Below the pieces are notes generated by a model. That model ran no database searches, had not been told where the DNA came from, and saw only the letters and a program-made list of their open reading frames with translations. Of a stretch of DNA of 64,000 nucleotides, positions 9,870 to 21,033 are shown one piece after another. The stretch lies in contig CM041465.1 of the NCBI GenBank assembly GCA_023213395.1, positions 24,373,741 through 24,437,740 on the forward strand, given 5' to 3'. Position numbers and translations under genes: made by a program. How positions within the stretch are numbered: the stretch's first letter is position 1; each line of letters starts with the position of its first letter. The DNA comes from Cycas panzhihuaensis (Eukaryota > Cycadophyta).

Positions 9870-12585
9870 TGGTGGTATCGAGGGTGCGGGTGAAAACCTA
9901 TAAGCAAAGTAAGAATCACGCAGAGCGCCCCATGCACCGAAGCATGAGTTCGGGACCTGCGAATGATACCCAATTACCTTAGGGTGGTCCTCTATCCCAA
10001 GGAGAAAGAGGGAAAACAGGAAAAGCAGCCTGGATAAACTCAAGAGGAGGGTCCTCCCACCCTTAGATGGATGGAAGGGGAAGAGAGGAGTCATCAAGAG
10101 TTTCCCTATGATGGAGGGAAACGAGTGGGGACAAAGTAGGCAATGGCCTACGATGTGGCCAAGTTCCCCTTGGTTATTTAACCAAACAAATAAGGCCAAG
10201 AGGTTGAGGTGGTAATGAGAATGGGACAACTAAACCAAAGTTTCCACCTAATGATTCAAAAAAGAAACAGGAATAGGTGTCACATACACGAGCAAATAAT
10301 GCCAAGTGGGAATAAACCAAGTGGGCGAACTAGGCTTTGCAAGCAAAGGAAAAGGAAAGGGCAAGTTTCCTATAGGTCCTTTTCCTATGAGGGTAAAATG
10401 TACGATGTGTAAATATACAAACGTAAATAAAAGATATTGCTTTCCTTTCACTTTTATATATAACCTACTTAACTAACACATAGATCCCAAACAAAAGTAA
10501 GAAAGGGAAAGCAAAGGTTAAAGGAGGGATGTACGTACCTAGAAGATGTAGCGTCTGATGGAAGACCTCACCCACATGCAACATATGCCCTCGCGTTAAT
10601 CCAAGGAGGCATAGCCAAGTCTTGACGTGAATGATAGGGGCTTCCTTACCTTCCCCTTTGTGAAAAGAAAGCGAAAAGGAAAGAAGCAAAAGCAAAGAAC
10701 AAAATGGTAGACCTTACCTAGATCCGAACGCTTATACCTTTGCAAGAGCACCACGACAACCTGCACATGCATGGACTTATCCCTTCCGAGAAGGGGGCTG
10801 CAAAAGATAAACTATATATATATACAAGTATATATGTGATACTTATGTTAGAGTGTTAGGAAAAAATAGTTGCTGCAACAAGCTCTAAGACCCTCTCTCA
10901 AGCAAGACTAAACATCAAGCGAAAATAGAGTAAGGGAAGCCTCAGGATGGCTAACCCTCCGTTGGATTCTCCACACGACTCTTAAGTATAGTAAGGTAAT
11001 GGTAAAGATAATTAATGATAGCCAACAGATGTAAAGAAAAGGGTAATGAAGCGTTGGAGAAACATGCAAGAAACAGAGTCGCTATGGGCAGTAATTTGAT
11101 GCACAACCCTTGCCAATGATATGAAGGGGTACCCAACAACCCAAGGGATACTACAGGGGTCCGAACAAGAGGCGAGCAGGCTTGGAATTAGTGCAACAAG
11201 AGGCTGCATATGTTGATAATCCAATGCAAGCCCAGGGCTCAATCACTCCTAATAATCCCAAGAAGAGCATGGAGCAAGAGAAGAGAAGGTGGGAAGGGAT
11301 TACCCTTGGAGAGAAGGACTGAAAAGGGGGGCTGCCCTACCTTGCTCTCTTCACCCAACCTTGTGACTCTTCTCTTACTACTCCCTTGAAGAAAACTAGT
11401 GGAGAGAAAGTAGAGCCAGGAAGCAACAAGCCAATATAATGGAAAAATGACTTTGCAATGGTAAAACCTGAAGGAAACAGACAAATAAGATAAGAAATAG
11501 GTCCAAAATGGGTGTAACTTACCATAAATCTAGAAGAGAAGGGTTTGGAAGACCTATTAGGTGGATATATGGCAGATCTGGGCCTGCCAACAGTGAGGAA
11601 GGGGCCCCTTGTAAGGGTTTGTAGGAGAAATTCCAACGGACAACTGAAAGGGACACTTGCTGGGCGAGTTGGAGAAGAATCAGTGCTAAAATTGCTTCAA
11701 CTATGGAAACAAGGAGCTGCAGGTGAATCTTGGGTTGGGGTTGCAGGAAACATAGGTCTACAAGTACACCTATAGTAGAAAGAGAAGGAGAGCAGGAGTT
11801 GTAGTAGGAACTGTTGTGTTGGAGAGTAAAAGATGACCTAAGAGGGCCTTAAAATGATGAGGGTTTGGATACTTATACCCATCCCAGCCCTAAGTGAGCG
11901 AATGGGGCATGAATAGGGCTGAGGTGGATGTGAGACCACGTGGTGATTCCATGGGAAATGTGAAAATTGCCACAGTAGATTCTAAAAAATAACTGACAAC
12001 AATTACACTACAATAAACTTCGCAGTACCGCAGTAAACTTTGCAGTACCACTAAGTTTATAGTGGTGCGGGACTAGAAAGCCCGAATGGAAGAATTTTGG
12101 GTTCTAGGAGCTTTAGGAGGTGATGTGGCAAGACTGGGAGGGGCTGGCCCTCCTGTCTAGGTGGCTGAGACAGTCCAGAAGGCACATGGACAGAGGTAAG
12201 CAAACATCAATGGGTAAAAGGTCCTAGAAATGAGGTGTTAGGAGCTCAAAGTTGGGGCATGAATGGGCCATGCAAACCAACAGAAGCTCAAGGCAGTGTG
12301 GAGATAGCGCAGAGGGTCATATAGTGCCATGGGGATGCCTACCTTACGAAAAAGTAGGTCCCGCTGGGTCATCATAGGCTCACGATATGACAAGTAGCAT
12401 GAGCAGGCAACAAATGCAAAGTAATCATGCAAACAAAGCAAGCAATCATGCAACGAGGCATCACTTCTGTCAACCTTTCCCCAAAAATAGTACAAGTGAA
12501 AAGGGAGAAGCATACCTGACCTTACCTGAGTCGACATGTCCATATCCATTCCCGGTAGTCAGGAAACAAGTCCCAAATAAGAAGA
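9870..12585 (+). repeat. Long repeat G, left copy (possible gypsy LTR)
   Basis: About 2.7 kb aligning in direct orientation with 49,868-52,945. Shared blocks include the CCCTTGAAGAAA-type stretch near 11,380 (51,695 in the right copy) and the run of aaact / gcagtacc motifs at 12,000-12,070 (52,330-52,390). It has no credible coding sequence. It is followed within about 35 nt by a gypsy-like gag, so a long LTR of a Tat/Ogre-like gypsy is a reasonable reading, but TG..CA ends and a primer site were not established. Confidence 0.55.
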
Positions 12586-12618
12586 CACTCTAAGAATATT
12601 TCATTGTAACTATCATTT

Positions 12619-13057
12619 ATGGAGGATAATACTATTGACCCTGAGAAGTTGACTAAGAGTGTCTAAGATAATATTATTCTAAGTTATCAAGGAGGTCATA
12701 ACATAGACACTATAGCTATGGTAGAAAACCATGGTAATCATAGGGAGAATTTTTAAGAAAGAAGAAATCAATAACAAAGAAGAGAAGAGAATGAAGAAGA
12801 GGCATTTCCCTAGATGATAAATGATCCCCTAGACTTAGGGAAAAACCTTCATGATGTACCTTACAAAGCCTGGGATGTCATCCTTAAGTTTTATGGGGAT
12901 AACTTGGTGGCTTGGGAAAGACACCTTTAGATGTTTTCTCTTATGAGTAAGAAGTTCAATATTACTCATCTTGTTGTTGCAATAAGATTAGTTGTATACT
13001 CACTAGAAGGAGGAGGTTCTGATTAGTTTCAAAGTTTACAACATGACTCAATTACTA
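12619..13057 (+). pseudogene. Gypsy-like gag fragment
   Basis: A frame starting at ATG 12,619 encodes an acidic N-terminal part, then a retrotransposon Gag core near 12,880-13,050: LKFYGDNLVAWERHL, MFSLMSKKFNITHLVVAIR, VVYSLEGGGSD and FQSLQHDSITS. The layout (aromatic W, then a helical stretch, then SLEG..W) is that of plant Ty3/gypsy Gag. Stops replace Gln or Trp at several positions. The fragment ends abruptly at 13,057 where LTR-like sequence begins. No downstream pol of this element was found. Confidence 0.6.
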
Positions 13058-13530
13058 GTGATGGAAGAATTAATGTTAATTAATTCTTATTAATTTATTG
13101 TAATGTATATTTGTAACTCATTGTAAAGTTATATTGTTATCTCATGATGTAGGAAATGTACTCATAAAAGGGTTAAGTTATGACTTAAGTTATAAGCCTA
13201 GGTATGTGGGGTATATTATGCTAACAACATAATGTAACATTGATATGGGTTGATCATGCAAGATGCTAACTGTCACCTTGCATGATCAATAGTTTAATAT
13301 TCTCAAATGCCTCTTATAACTATTATATCTTATATATATAAGGCTCAACATTTGATGTAGGGTACTATGCTTTGGTGATTAATAAAAATCCCATTTCATT
13401 GTATTGGAGATTAGATTAATTCACTCTCCTTTATTTCACTTGCTATTGTATGCTATATGTGACTCAGTGGATTTGAACCTTGGTTGATACTGAGATTAAT
13501 TCTCAACCTTTACTTTGGTATAAGAGAACT
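13058..13530 (+). repeat. LTR-like sequence
   Basis: It interrupts the gypsy gag. It begins TGATGGAAGAATTAATG, has a TATATATATAAGG box near 13,333 followed by polyadenylation-like AATAAAA at 13,380, and ends near ATTCTCAACC just before TTTGGTATAAGAGAAC. The last part resembles an initiator-Met primer site (TGGTATCAGAGC). No second copy is present in the window, so the exact ends are uncertain and it may be a solo LTR. Confidence 0.4.
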
Positions 13531-13616
13531 CTTTTAGAGCCATTGTTGTAGTCATCAACTACCCTCAATAACTATTTTCTCTGAGGTCTACTTTTAATCA
13601 TGGTTAAGTTAATATT

Positions 13617-14127
13617 GCTTAGAGCAAACATCATCATTTTTTACAAGATCTATAGGTCATTTTCTAACCTTGGTCTCTACACTCAAACTTGCATCTTTGC
13701 ATATTAATAGCTTGGCCATATCCATATAGCCTCCCTAGACTGCATAATGAAGTTCCATCATGTCCTTGTAAGTGTGATCATTGGTAGAAACTTCCAACAT
13801 TAAAAGACTCTAAACTATTTACAAATAGCCCTTTTGTGAAGCAAAATGAATTGTTACCATGTCATCAATAACAACTACTCCAACATCATCTTTCTGCTCA
13901 CAAGGGTATTGGGCCATCTCTGTCTTGCCTATTCATGTTGCTAAATGCAATAACATTCTGGAATACTTATCTCAAGCACTGATGGATAACAAATTTGATA
14001 AATAAATTGCTTATACTACCTCCAAATTACCAGCTTTTGTAGCATTATGGAGATCTTTACCATGAGATATAGTCTTCATGGTTTGCCCAACTACTCTCAC
14101 AAGAGTATGACTTATTTTGTCTAACTA
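13617..14127 (-). pseudogene. Ankyrin-repeat protein pseudogene
   Basis: A single minus-strand frame with several stops encodes ankyrin-type helices. From the N-terminal side: LDKISHTLVRVVGQT, then KDLHNATKAGNLEVV, then LLHLAT, then MVTIHFASQKGYL, then MMELHYAV.GGYMDMAKLLI, then KVRK.PIDLVKNDD. The LH.A...G....V spacing repeats about every 33-35 residues, giving three to four ankyrin repeats. Stops sit mostly where Gln or Trp would fit. It follows, on the same strand, the gag-protease remnant of copia H (15,190-14,640), with about 0.5 kb between. It may be a host gene fragment carried by a retroelement or an unrelated pseudogene. Confidence 0.65.
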
Positions 14128-14639
14128 ATACGTCATCCTTAGAGCTTGTGATTTATCCTAAGGCTCTTCTTTGCATTATTCATACCATGGAATGATTGAA
14201 GGAAAGCAAGACTTCACACAATGACTGATGTAATTTTGAACTAGATAATTGATATATGTATGGATAGCTTTTTATAATGAATAAAGAAAAATTCTCGGTA
14301 GAGAAGCATAGATTAAAGGTAATGATCACCGGTACTTGATTAATATCTAGATAGAGAAGAAAAATTTAGAGAATTTGATTGACCAAATTTTAGAGGAGTG
14401 ATTTGGGCAAAATTATGGAATTCATTTTACTGCTAGGTTTTGTACAATTGGTGAAACTAAAGTATATGACCATTTGTTTCAATCCTCACTATGTCATCCT
14501 TTCATTGAAAATGACAGATTAAAATTTCATAGATCTAGTAGAAATATTTAACCCTTTATATTTACACTTAATTGGCCATATTTTCAAAACCCGCATTTTA
14601 TTTTTATTTTTCATATAGTTTAGAAACTTTAGGTTATAT

Positions 14640-15190
14640 TTATTAGAATATGTTCAGATTAGGAATATATAAAACATCAACAGGGGTAAAATATAGAAGG
14701 CCTAAGAGTTTTAGGAAAATAGTTCTAAGTCCTTCAACTGACTAAGATGACTTGTTAGCCATGTATATAATACCATAAACTTTAGAATCAAAAGGCTAAA
14801 AGAACTGGTAATGACAAGTCATTTGTTATGTTACCCAAGTGTCTATGATCCAAGATGAAGTATTTAAGGTGAAACTATTAGTAACTCCGAGTGGTAAAGG
14901 TAAAAGTGAATAAGTATAACCATAATGGGCCCCAATATACTTAGTGGATCTGTCAATAACATTTGATAAAGTGGCCCTAATTCTTTGTAGGTGTGCATAA
15001 GCAAATTATGTTCCACAAAAAACATCTTCGAAAGAAGTATCATCAACATTATGTGTAGCATGGTGATGTTGATAGCTTGGCAATTTATTAGTAGAAGTTT
15101 TATAATTTTTGGTATAGTGTCATTTTTCTATGACATATTTGGCACACAATTATTTAATTTTTAGTCCCATAAGAAGTATTGGACTAGTTG
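14640..15190 (-). pseudogene. Copia H: zinc knuckle and protease remnant
   Basis: Minus strand. A CCHC-like knuckle (VCQICHRK near 15,150) is followed by the copia protease signature WIIDTWVT near 14,850, where family members have D-S-G; here the Gly is Trp. It continues with DSKVYG and a stretch similar to the protease region of D1 near 60,055-60,230. Its gag lies at 48,138-49,000 on the same strand, separated by the insertion of D2. The rest of pol was not found. Confidence 0.6.
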
Positions 15191-15195
15191 GATTG
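15191..15195. repeat. Target-site duplication of D2, left (GATTG)
   Basis: GATTG directly precedes the 5' LTR of D2 and recurs exactly at 48,133-48,137 directly after its 3' LTR. Confidence 0.85.
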
Positions 15196-15508
15196 TGAAA
15201 GAGGTTACTATATGAAGGTCATTTGTGTAGATTAATTAAGTGACCTTAGGATATACTGTTAACATTAGTCTCTTAGTGAAATATGTTTTATGTGCATTTA
15301 GATGTAATTTTAGGTTCATGCCATTAGGTGAGAAAATCCTAACCCTAATGCTTACCCTCAACAATAAAAGGTGAAGTCTCAAGGAAGGAGTCACTATTCA
15401 TTCTCACCTCCAAAATTTTCTCTCATATCTTATTTTCATCTCTTCTCCATTCTCCATTATCATTGTATATTTGTGAGTGATTTATTCCTTAGATCTATCA
15501 TTTCTTAG
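15196..15508 (+). repeat. 5' LTR of D2
   Basis: 313 bp, starts TGAAAGAGG, matching the LTR of D1 at 56,590 and the D2 3' LTR at 47,820. The terminal CA is mutated. An AATAAAAGG box near 15,363 may serve as the TATA element. Confidence 0.85.
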
Positions 15509-15510
15509 TG

Positions 15511-15522
15511 TGGTATCAATGT
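15511..15522 (+). other. Primer binding site of D2
   Basis: TGGTATCAATGT two bases after the LTR. The copy D1 has TGGTATCAGAGC here, complementary to the 3' end of plant initiator-Met tRNA, so this one carries point changes. Confidence 0.75.
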
Positions 15523-15745
15523 TAGAAGGGGATTTATTCACTCCATTCTACTTACATGGAGTCATTTTGCCTCTCTTTCACCTTCAATGTGAAGTATTAA
15601 GAGTGCACTCATTATTTTCAAAAATTTGAGAGCTTTTCTATTATGCAAATCTTGTATTTTATTTACAACATATTTCAATATCTTTTATTTATTTACAGAT
15701 GCATTGAGAATCAAAGTTGTTAGCTAGAAGAAGGTTTCTTCGATT

Positions 15746-16368
15746 TGTTGGGAATTGTGACAACAATTATAGACCTAAAATTATGGCATGTTTTTGGTGC
15801 AATTTCCCCCCCTAATCTTTCTCGGGGGGTTCCAAGGGGGGCGGGAGCCCCTGGTCGGGGAGTGGAACGCCCCCCACTAGGAGGGGGTTCAGGGGTGATA
15901 GCCCCTAACCCAAAAAATTAACCATGTAAACCTTATCAAAGTGTAAAGAGAATCAGGATCATTCAATACAAATACCTTAGATTCTATAGTTGAGATTTAG
16001 GTCTTGGATGTCCTCTCATGTAGCCCGTTTTAGGGCTTTTCTTATTATGTTGTAATGTTATGCAATGTGCAGAGAGGGCGGCGGTTGATTGTTGTTCTAG
16101 AGAGCACTTTGTATCTATGATGTACTGTTTCTCCATTCTGCAGCAATAAAGATCAATTTTCTTGTCTGGATGTTTCCCTAGCACACTGCTAGGGTTTTAC
16201 CACATTATATCAGGTGCACATGTGATGTTTGGCTGTTATTGTTTTGTTACTATATAATCTCTGATTTTAGAACTTGCATGTAATTTTATATTTCTATTTT
16301 TATAACTAGTTATAAGAAAGTAATAGATCTTGGTGGCTGTTAGAGGGTTGGACCTTCTATTCTCAACA
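15746..16368 (+). repeat. 5' LTR of copia B
   Basis: TGTTGGGAATTG ... CTCAACA. It contains a conspicuous GC-rich block at about 15,807-15,912 with runs of six C and six G, in otherwise AT-rich sequence. It is closely similar to the 3' LTR apart from point changes and a short deletion in the GC-rich block of the 3' copy. Confidence 0.92.
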
Positions 16369-16370
16369 AG

Positions 16371-16382
16371 TGGTATCAAAGC
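16371..16382 (+). other. Primer binding site of copia B
   Basis: TGGTATCAAAGC two bases after the LTR, complementary to the 3' end of initiator-Met tRNA with one change from TGGTATCAGAGC. Confidence 0.85.
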
Positions 16383-16440
16383 TACTCTTTTTCTTGTAGC
16401 GAGTTTGTGAAAGTTTTTGGTGTCAGATTTTCTACACCAA

Positions 16441-17196
16441 ATGGCGAAACTAGCAAGTGCAAAGTTCAAGGTGGAGAAATTTAATGGCAAGAACAACTTC
16501 GAGTTGTAGAAGCTAAAAGTGTACGATATTCTTGTACAGCAAGGTTTGTACAAAGCCCTTGAAGGAAAATCGAAGAAACACGCCGGGATGGACGATGATG
16601 AATGAGATGATTTAGACAAAAAGGCACTTAGCACAATACGATTGTGCTTAGCAGATGAAGTTTTGTTTAACATCGTAGGGGAGCAAACAATAGCAGGATT
16701 ATGGACCCGGTTGGAAGGCCTATATATAACCAAATCAGTAACGAACCGAATCTACCTGAAGAGGCAACTATACTCATTACGGATAAAGGAAGGTACAAAA
16801 ATCACTGACCATTTAAATATTTTCAATACTCTTATTTGTGAGTTAACTAGTATCGATGTTAAAATTAAGGATGAAGACAAGGCAGTTACCCTGTTATGCT
16901 CATTACCTAAATTCTGGGATAATATTATCACCTCAATCAGTTTTAGCACTACAGATGAATTGGAATATGACTCTGTTATGAGTGCTTTGCTAATGGAAGA
17001 AGTGCGGAGGAAGTCTAGTCTTGAAACCTCCATACCAGAAGCCATGACAGTAAGGGGTAGAACGTTTGAGAGAGGACAAAACTCCAAGGATACATCGAGA
17101 TCCAAGTCAAAGAGCAAAAAGAGTAAGCTCAGGTGTTGGCATTGTAATAAGACTGGTCACTTCAAGAAGGATTGTTACAAAAGGAAGGAGTTCTAG
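16441..17196 (+). pseudogene. Copia B gag
   Basis: Structural protein of the virus-like particle. It starts at ATG 16,441 (MAKLASAKFKVEKFNGKN). Two stops early on (16,507 and 16,603) sit where Trp is expected, after FEL and after DDE. From 16,642 the frame is open to 17,196 and contains the UBN2-like core (RLEGLYITKSVTNRIYLKRQ), LICELTSIDVKI and the zinc knuckle CWHCNKTGHFKKDC near 17,134. A stop after KEF separates it from the protease, where the same frame continues. Confidence 0.88.
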
Positions 17197-17628
17197 AAAA
17201 AGGAAGATCCTGCCAAGGAGGGGAATCAGGTGGAGTCAAATCAAGGTATAGATGATGATGTCTTGGTTGCTTGTAATGTTTCTCATTATCACCATGACTG
17301 GTTATTAGATTCAGTGCTTTACCACATGTGTCCACACAGGAGTTGGTTCTCATCATACCAACCTCTTGATGGTGGTGATGTGCTTATGGGAAACAAAGTT
17401 TCTTGTAAGACAGTGGGCATTGGTAGCATCAGAATTAAGATGTTCGATGGGGTAGTCAGAACATTAACTGAGGTTAGATATGTACCTGATTTAAAAAGGA
17501 ATCTGATTTCCTTGGGTGAATTAGATTCAGATGGTTTTAAGCATACAGGTCATGAAGGAGTCCTAAAGGTGTCAAAGGGCCCCTTGGTTATTACAAAAGC
17601 CTTAAAGAGAGGAAATCTTTATATTTGA
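17197..17628 (+). pseudogene. Copia B protease region
   Basis: Continues the gag frame after one stop. HHDWLLDSVLYHMCPHRSWF near 17,300 is the aspartic protease signature; the usual D-S-G is D-S-V here, so activity is doubtful. It continues with NLISLGELDS and ends in a stop after NLYI (TGA, 17,626), where an intact copy would read through into integrase. Confidence 0.82.
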
Positions 17629-18741
17629 GTGGGAAGTACAGATGTCAGCCAAGCAACTACAGCGTCAAAGACTGCAGAAGATCCTGCTCAACTATGGCAT
17701 CAAAGACTTAGGCGCATGAGTGAGAAAGAACTTAAGGTGCTAATAAACTGTAAGTTGCTTCCTGACTTACAGCTTTCAGATTTGGCTTTATATAAACATT
17801 GTGTTTTTGGAAAACAGTGTAGACTCAGGTTTAAAATAGGGAATCACACTAGTAAAGGCATTCTGGATTACATACATTCAGATGTATGGGGACCAGCCCC
17901 TAAAATATCTTGTGGAGGATCATTGTATTTTGTCACATTTATAGATGATTACTCCAGGAAGGTATGGGTCTATTTTTTGAAAAGGAAATTTGAAGTTTTC
18001 AGTGTGTTTAAGCAGTTCAAGGCTTTAGTTGAGAACAATACTGGTAAAACAATCAAATGTTTAAGAACTAACAATGGAGGTAAGTTCAACTCCTTGAAAT
18101 TTGAGAACTATTACAGAGAAGCTGGGATCGAAAGACACAAGACCACTAGCTATACTCCGCAGCAAAATGGCATTGTTAAGTACATGAATAGGACACTCTT
18201 GGAAAGAGTAAGAAGCATGCTAAGTAATGCAGGAGTGGAGCAGGGCTTGTGGGCAGAAGCTGTTCAAACAACTTGCTATCTGGTAAATAGGTCACCATCA
18301 ATTGCAATAGATTATAAGATTCCTGAAGAGGTATGGACTAGACATCCATGTGATTATTCAAATTTAAAAGCTTTTGGTTATGATGCTTATGCCTGGATTG
18401 ACAAAAGTAAATATTCAAAGTTAGACCCAAAGTCTAAGAGATATATCTTTGTTAGTTATGGTGATAAGGATGGTGTGAAGGGATACAGGTTGTGGGATCC
18501 TACTGCCCACAAAATCACCATTAACAGAGATGTCATATTTGATGAATCTCCCCTTGTAAAATCAGATAGTGTAGAAGCTAAAATGAAACAGGAGCAGCAA
18601 GATGAACATCAACAAGTTAAGTTTGAAATGCAGTCATCTATGGAATCAGAAGAGCATGAAGATCTTTCTGAAGATAAATCAGCAGCAGATTCACAGGAGT
18701 ATGTGGACACTCCTCTGCCAATAGTTAGAAGATCTACATGA
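17629..18741 (+). pseudogene. Copia B integrase
   Basis: Open frame of 370 codons. GAG-pre-integrase part LWHQRLRRMSEKEL, then the integrase core: [20 protein letters not shown], then LRTNNGGKFNS, where the second catalytic Asp is Asn and the Glu after GG is Lys, then TPQQNGIVKYMNRTLLE with Lys at the catalytic Glu position. The C-terminal part includes LKAFGYDAYAW and GYRLWDPTAHKI. The altered catalytic residues suggest a dead enzyme. A stop after RRST precedes RT. Confidence 0.88.
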
Positions 18742-20363
18742 GTTAGTCATCCACCTGATAGGTACAACCCTTCTATTTCTATTGCTTTAGTTTCTAACGA
18801 TGGTGAGCCCACATGTTATCAGGAAGCAGTAGATGATATCCATGGAGAGAAGTGGATAAGGGATATGAAGGAAGAGATAGATGCCTTGAAGAAAAATCAT
18901 TCATGGGACTTGGTAGAACTTCCACATGGCAGGAAGACTGTTGGTTATAGGTGGGTTTTCAAAAAGAAAATGGATGTTGATAGAAAGGTTGATAAATACA
19001 GGGCACGACTAGTGGCAAAAGGCTTTGCACAGAAAGCAGGTATTGACTTTCATGAGATCTTTTGACCAGTTATTAAACTTGTTTCAATTCGAGTGCTGTT
19101 AGCATTGGTATCTTCTCTCGATTTGGAGTTGGAGCAATTAGATGTAAAAATAACTTTTCTACATGGAGATTTAGATGAGGAGATCTACATAGATCAACCA
19201 GAGGGGTTTGTACAAGATGGCAGGAAAAGACTTGTTTGCAGGCTCAAAAAATCATTGTATGGCCTGAAGCAATCACCTAGGCAGTGGCATAAGAAGTTTG
19301 ATGCCTTCATGGAGAGCCAAAATTTCAAAAGAAGTGAGTATGATCATTGTGTTTACTTCAAATTTATGGACAATGGCTTATTCATTATCTTGGTGTTATA
19401 TGTTGATGACATGCTGGTTGCAAGTAAGAGGATGGTAGAAATCAATAAGCTAAAGGCTCAATTGTCCAGGACTTTTGATATGAAGGATTTAGGAGCTACA
19501 AAATAAATCTTAAGCATGGAGATACATAGAGATAGGAAAAGTGGTAAGCTATGGTTATCACAGCAGAAATATGTGGAGAAGGTGCTAACTAGGTTTGGGA
19601 TGGAAAATGTGAAACTAGTGAGTATCCCATTGGCTTCCCACTTCAAGCTTTCATCTAATATGAGTCCTAGTAGTGAAGAAGAAAAGGCTTATATGTCTCG
19701 TGTGCCTTATACCGGCACGAGGGAAGTTTGATGTATGCCATGATATGTACAAGACCTGATATTTCACATGAAGTCAGTGTAGTTAGCAGGTTTATGGCAA
19801 ATCCAAGAAAGGAACATTGGGCTGCAGTGAAATAGGTGCTTCAGTATTTGAGAGGTACTAATGATTACTGCATCACCTTTGGAGGTATAGGTAATCAAGT
19901 TTGTGGATATGTCGATTTAGATTTTGCAGGAGATTTAGATAAAAGAAGGTCTACTTCAAATTATGTTTTTACTCTTACAAATGGTCCAGTTAGTTAGATG
20001 TCCAAATTACAGAGCACAATTATATTGTCAACCACGAAAGTTGAATATATTGCTGTAGCACATGCTTGTAAAGAAGCAATCTGGTTACAGGGCCTATTGG
20101 TTGAGCTTGGAAGGAGACAGGAAAATGTAAAGGTATTTTGTGATAGTCAAAGTGCCATTTACCTAGCCAAGAATCTAGGTTATCACAGTAGAACAAAGAA
20201 TATTGCTCTTAAGTATCATTTTGTTAGACAGGTTGTGGAAGCAGATGGAGTGGCACTTGAGAAGATTCACACCAATCAGAATTGTGCTGATATATTCACA
20301 AAACCAGTACCGTTAGAGAAGTTCAAATGGTGTTTGACTTCTCTTGGCTTGCAGAAAAGATGA
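18742..20363 (+). pseudogene. Copia B reverse transcriptase and RNase H
   Basis: RT: WDLVELPHGRKTVGYRWVF, YRARLVAKGFAQKAGIDFHE, then a stop at 19,063, then LEQLDVKITFLHGDLDEEIY, SLYGLKQSPRQWHKKFD and the active-site box LYVDDMLVAS near 19,396. A stop interrupts ATK.ILSMEIHRD at 19,504, and a frameshift lies near 19,720. RNase H follows in another frame with DLDKRRSTSNYVF, KVEYIAVAHACKEAIWL and the C-terminal NCADIFTKPV, ending at 20,363 (LGLQKR). Most damage consists of single-base stops. Confidence 0.88.
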
Positions 20364-20410
20364 TGAAGGATCCAGGAAAGGTAGTGGGTAATTGTTGTCA
20401 AGGTGGAGAT

Positions 20411-21033
20411 TGTTGAGTATTGTAACAACAATTATAGGCCTAAAATTATGGCATGTTTTCAGTGTGGTTTCCCCCCCTAATCTTTCCCATGGGGTTCCAA
20501 GGGGCCAAGGGGGGCGCGGGGGAGTGGAACGCCCCCCGCTAGGAGGGGGTTCGGGGGTGATAGCCCCCGACCTGAAAAATTGACTATGTAAACTTTATCA
20601 AAGTGTAAAGAGAATCAGGGTCATTCAATACAAATGCTCTAGATTCTATGGTTGAGATTTAGGTCTTAGATGTCTTCTCATGTAGCCTGTTTTAGGGCTT
20701 TTCTTATTATGTTGTAATGTTATACAATGTGTGGAGAGGGCAGTGGCTGATTATTGTTCTAGAGAGCACTCTATATCTGTGATGTACTGTTTCTCCATCC
20801 TGCGGCAATAAAGATCGATACCTTTCCTGTGTGGATATTTCCCTAGCACACTACTAGGGTTTTACCATGTTATATCGGGTGCACATGTGATGTTTGGCTT
20901 TCATTGTTTTTTTATAGTATAATCTCTAATTTTAGAACTTGCATGTAATTTTATGTTTCCATTTCTGTAACTAGTTATAAGAAAGTAATAGATCTTGGTG
21001 GCTGTTAAAGGGTTGGACCTTCTATTCTCAATA
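20411..21033 (+). repeat. 3' LTR of copia B
   Basis: TGTTGAGTATTG ... CTCAATA, preceded by the purine-rich CAAGGTGGAGAT at 20,399-20,410 as polypurine tract. The GC-rich block is at about 20,470-20,570. Followed by AGATT. Confidence 0.9.

Larger units (their letters stand above)
15746..21033 (+). mobile_element. Copia element B, complete with two LTRs
   Basis: LTR-bounded element of 5.29 kb inserted in the leader of D2. The LTRs (15,746-16,368 and 20,411-21,033, each 623 bp) begin TGTTG and end CAACA or CAATA. Flanks are CGATT and AGATT, a duplication with one mismatch. The coding region is collinear copia (gag, protease, integrase, RT, RNase H) with several stops and one frameshift, so it is not autonomous now. 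E is an older relative and the solo LTR at 38,089 belongs to the same family. Confidence 0.92.

Noticed and set aside
9804-10229. A 141-codon minus-strand open frame in repeat G
   Set aside because: Composition is low in complexity and the frame is not kept in the right copy of the repeat; no motif.
16371-16382. TGGTATC(A)-type motifs as tRNA gene ends
   Set aside because: They are 12-nt primer sites right after LTRs. No cloverleaf or A/B boxes accompany them.
16236-16733. A 165-codon minus-strand open frame over the LTR and gag of copia B
   Set aside because: It is antisense to a clear gag sequence and LTR, with no motif of its own.
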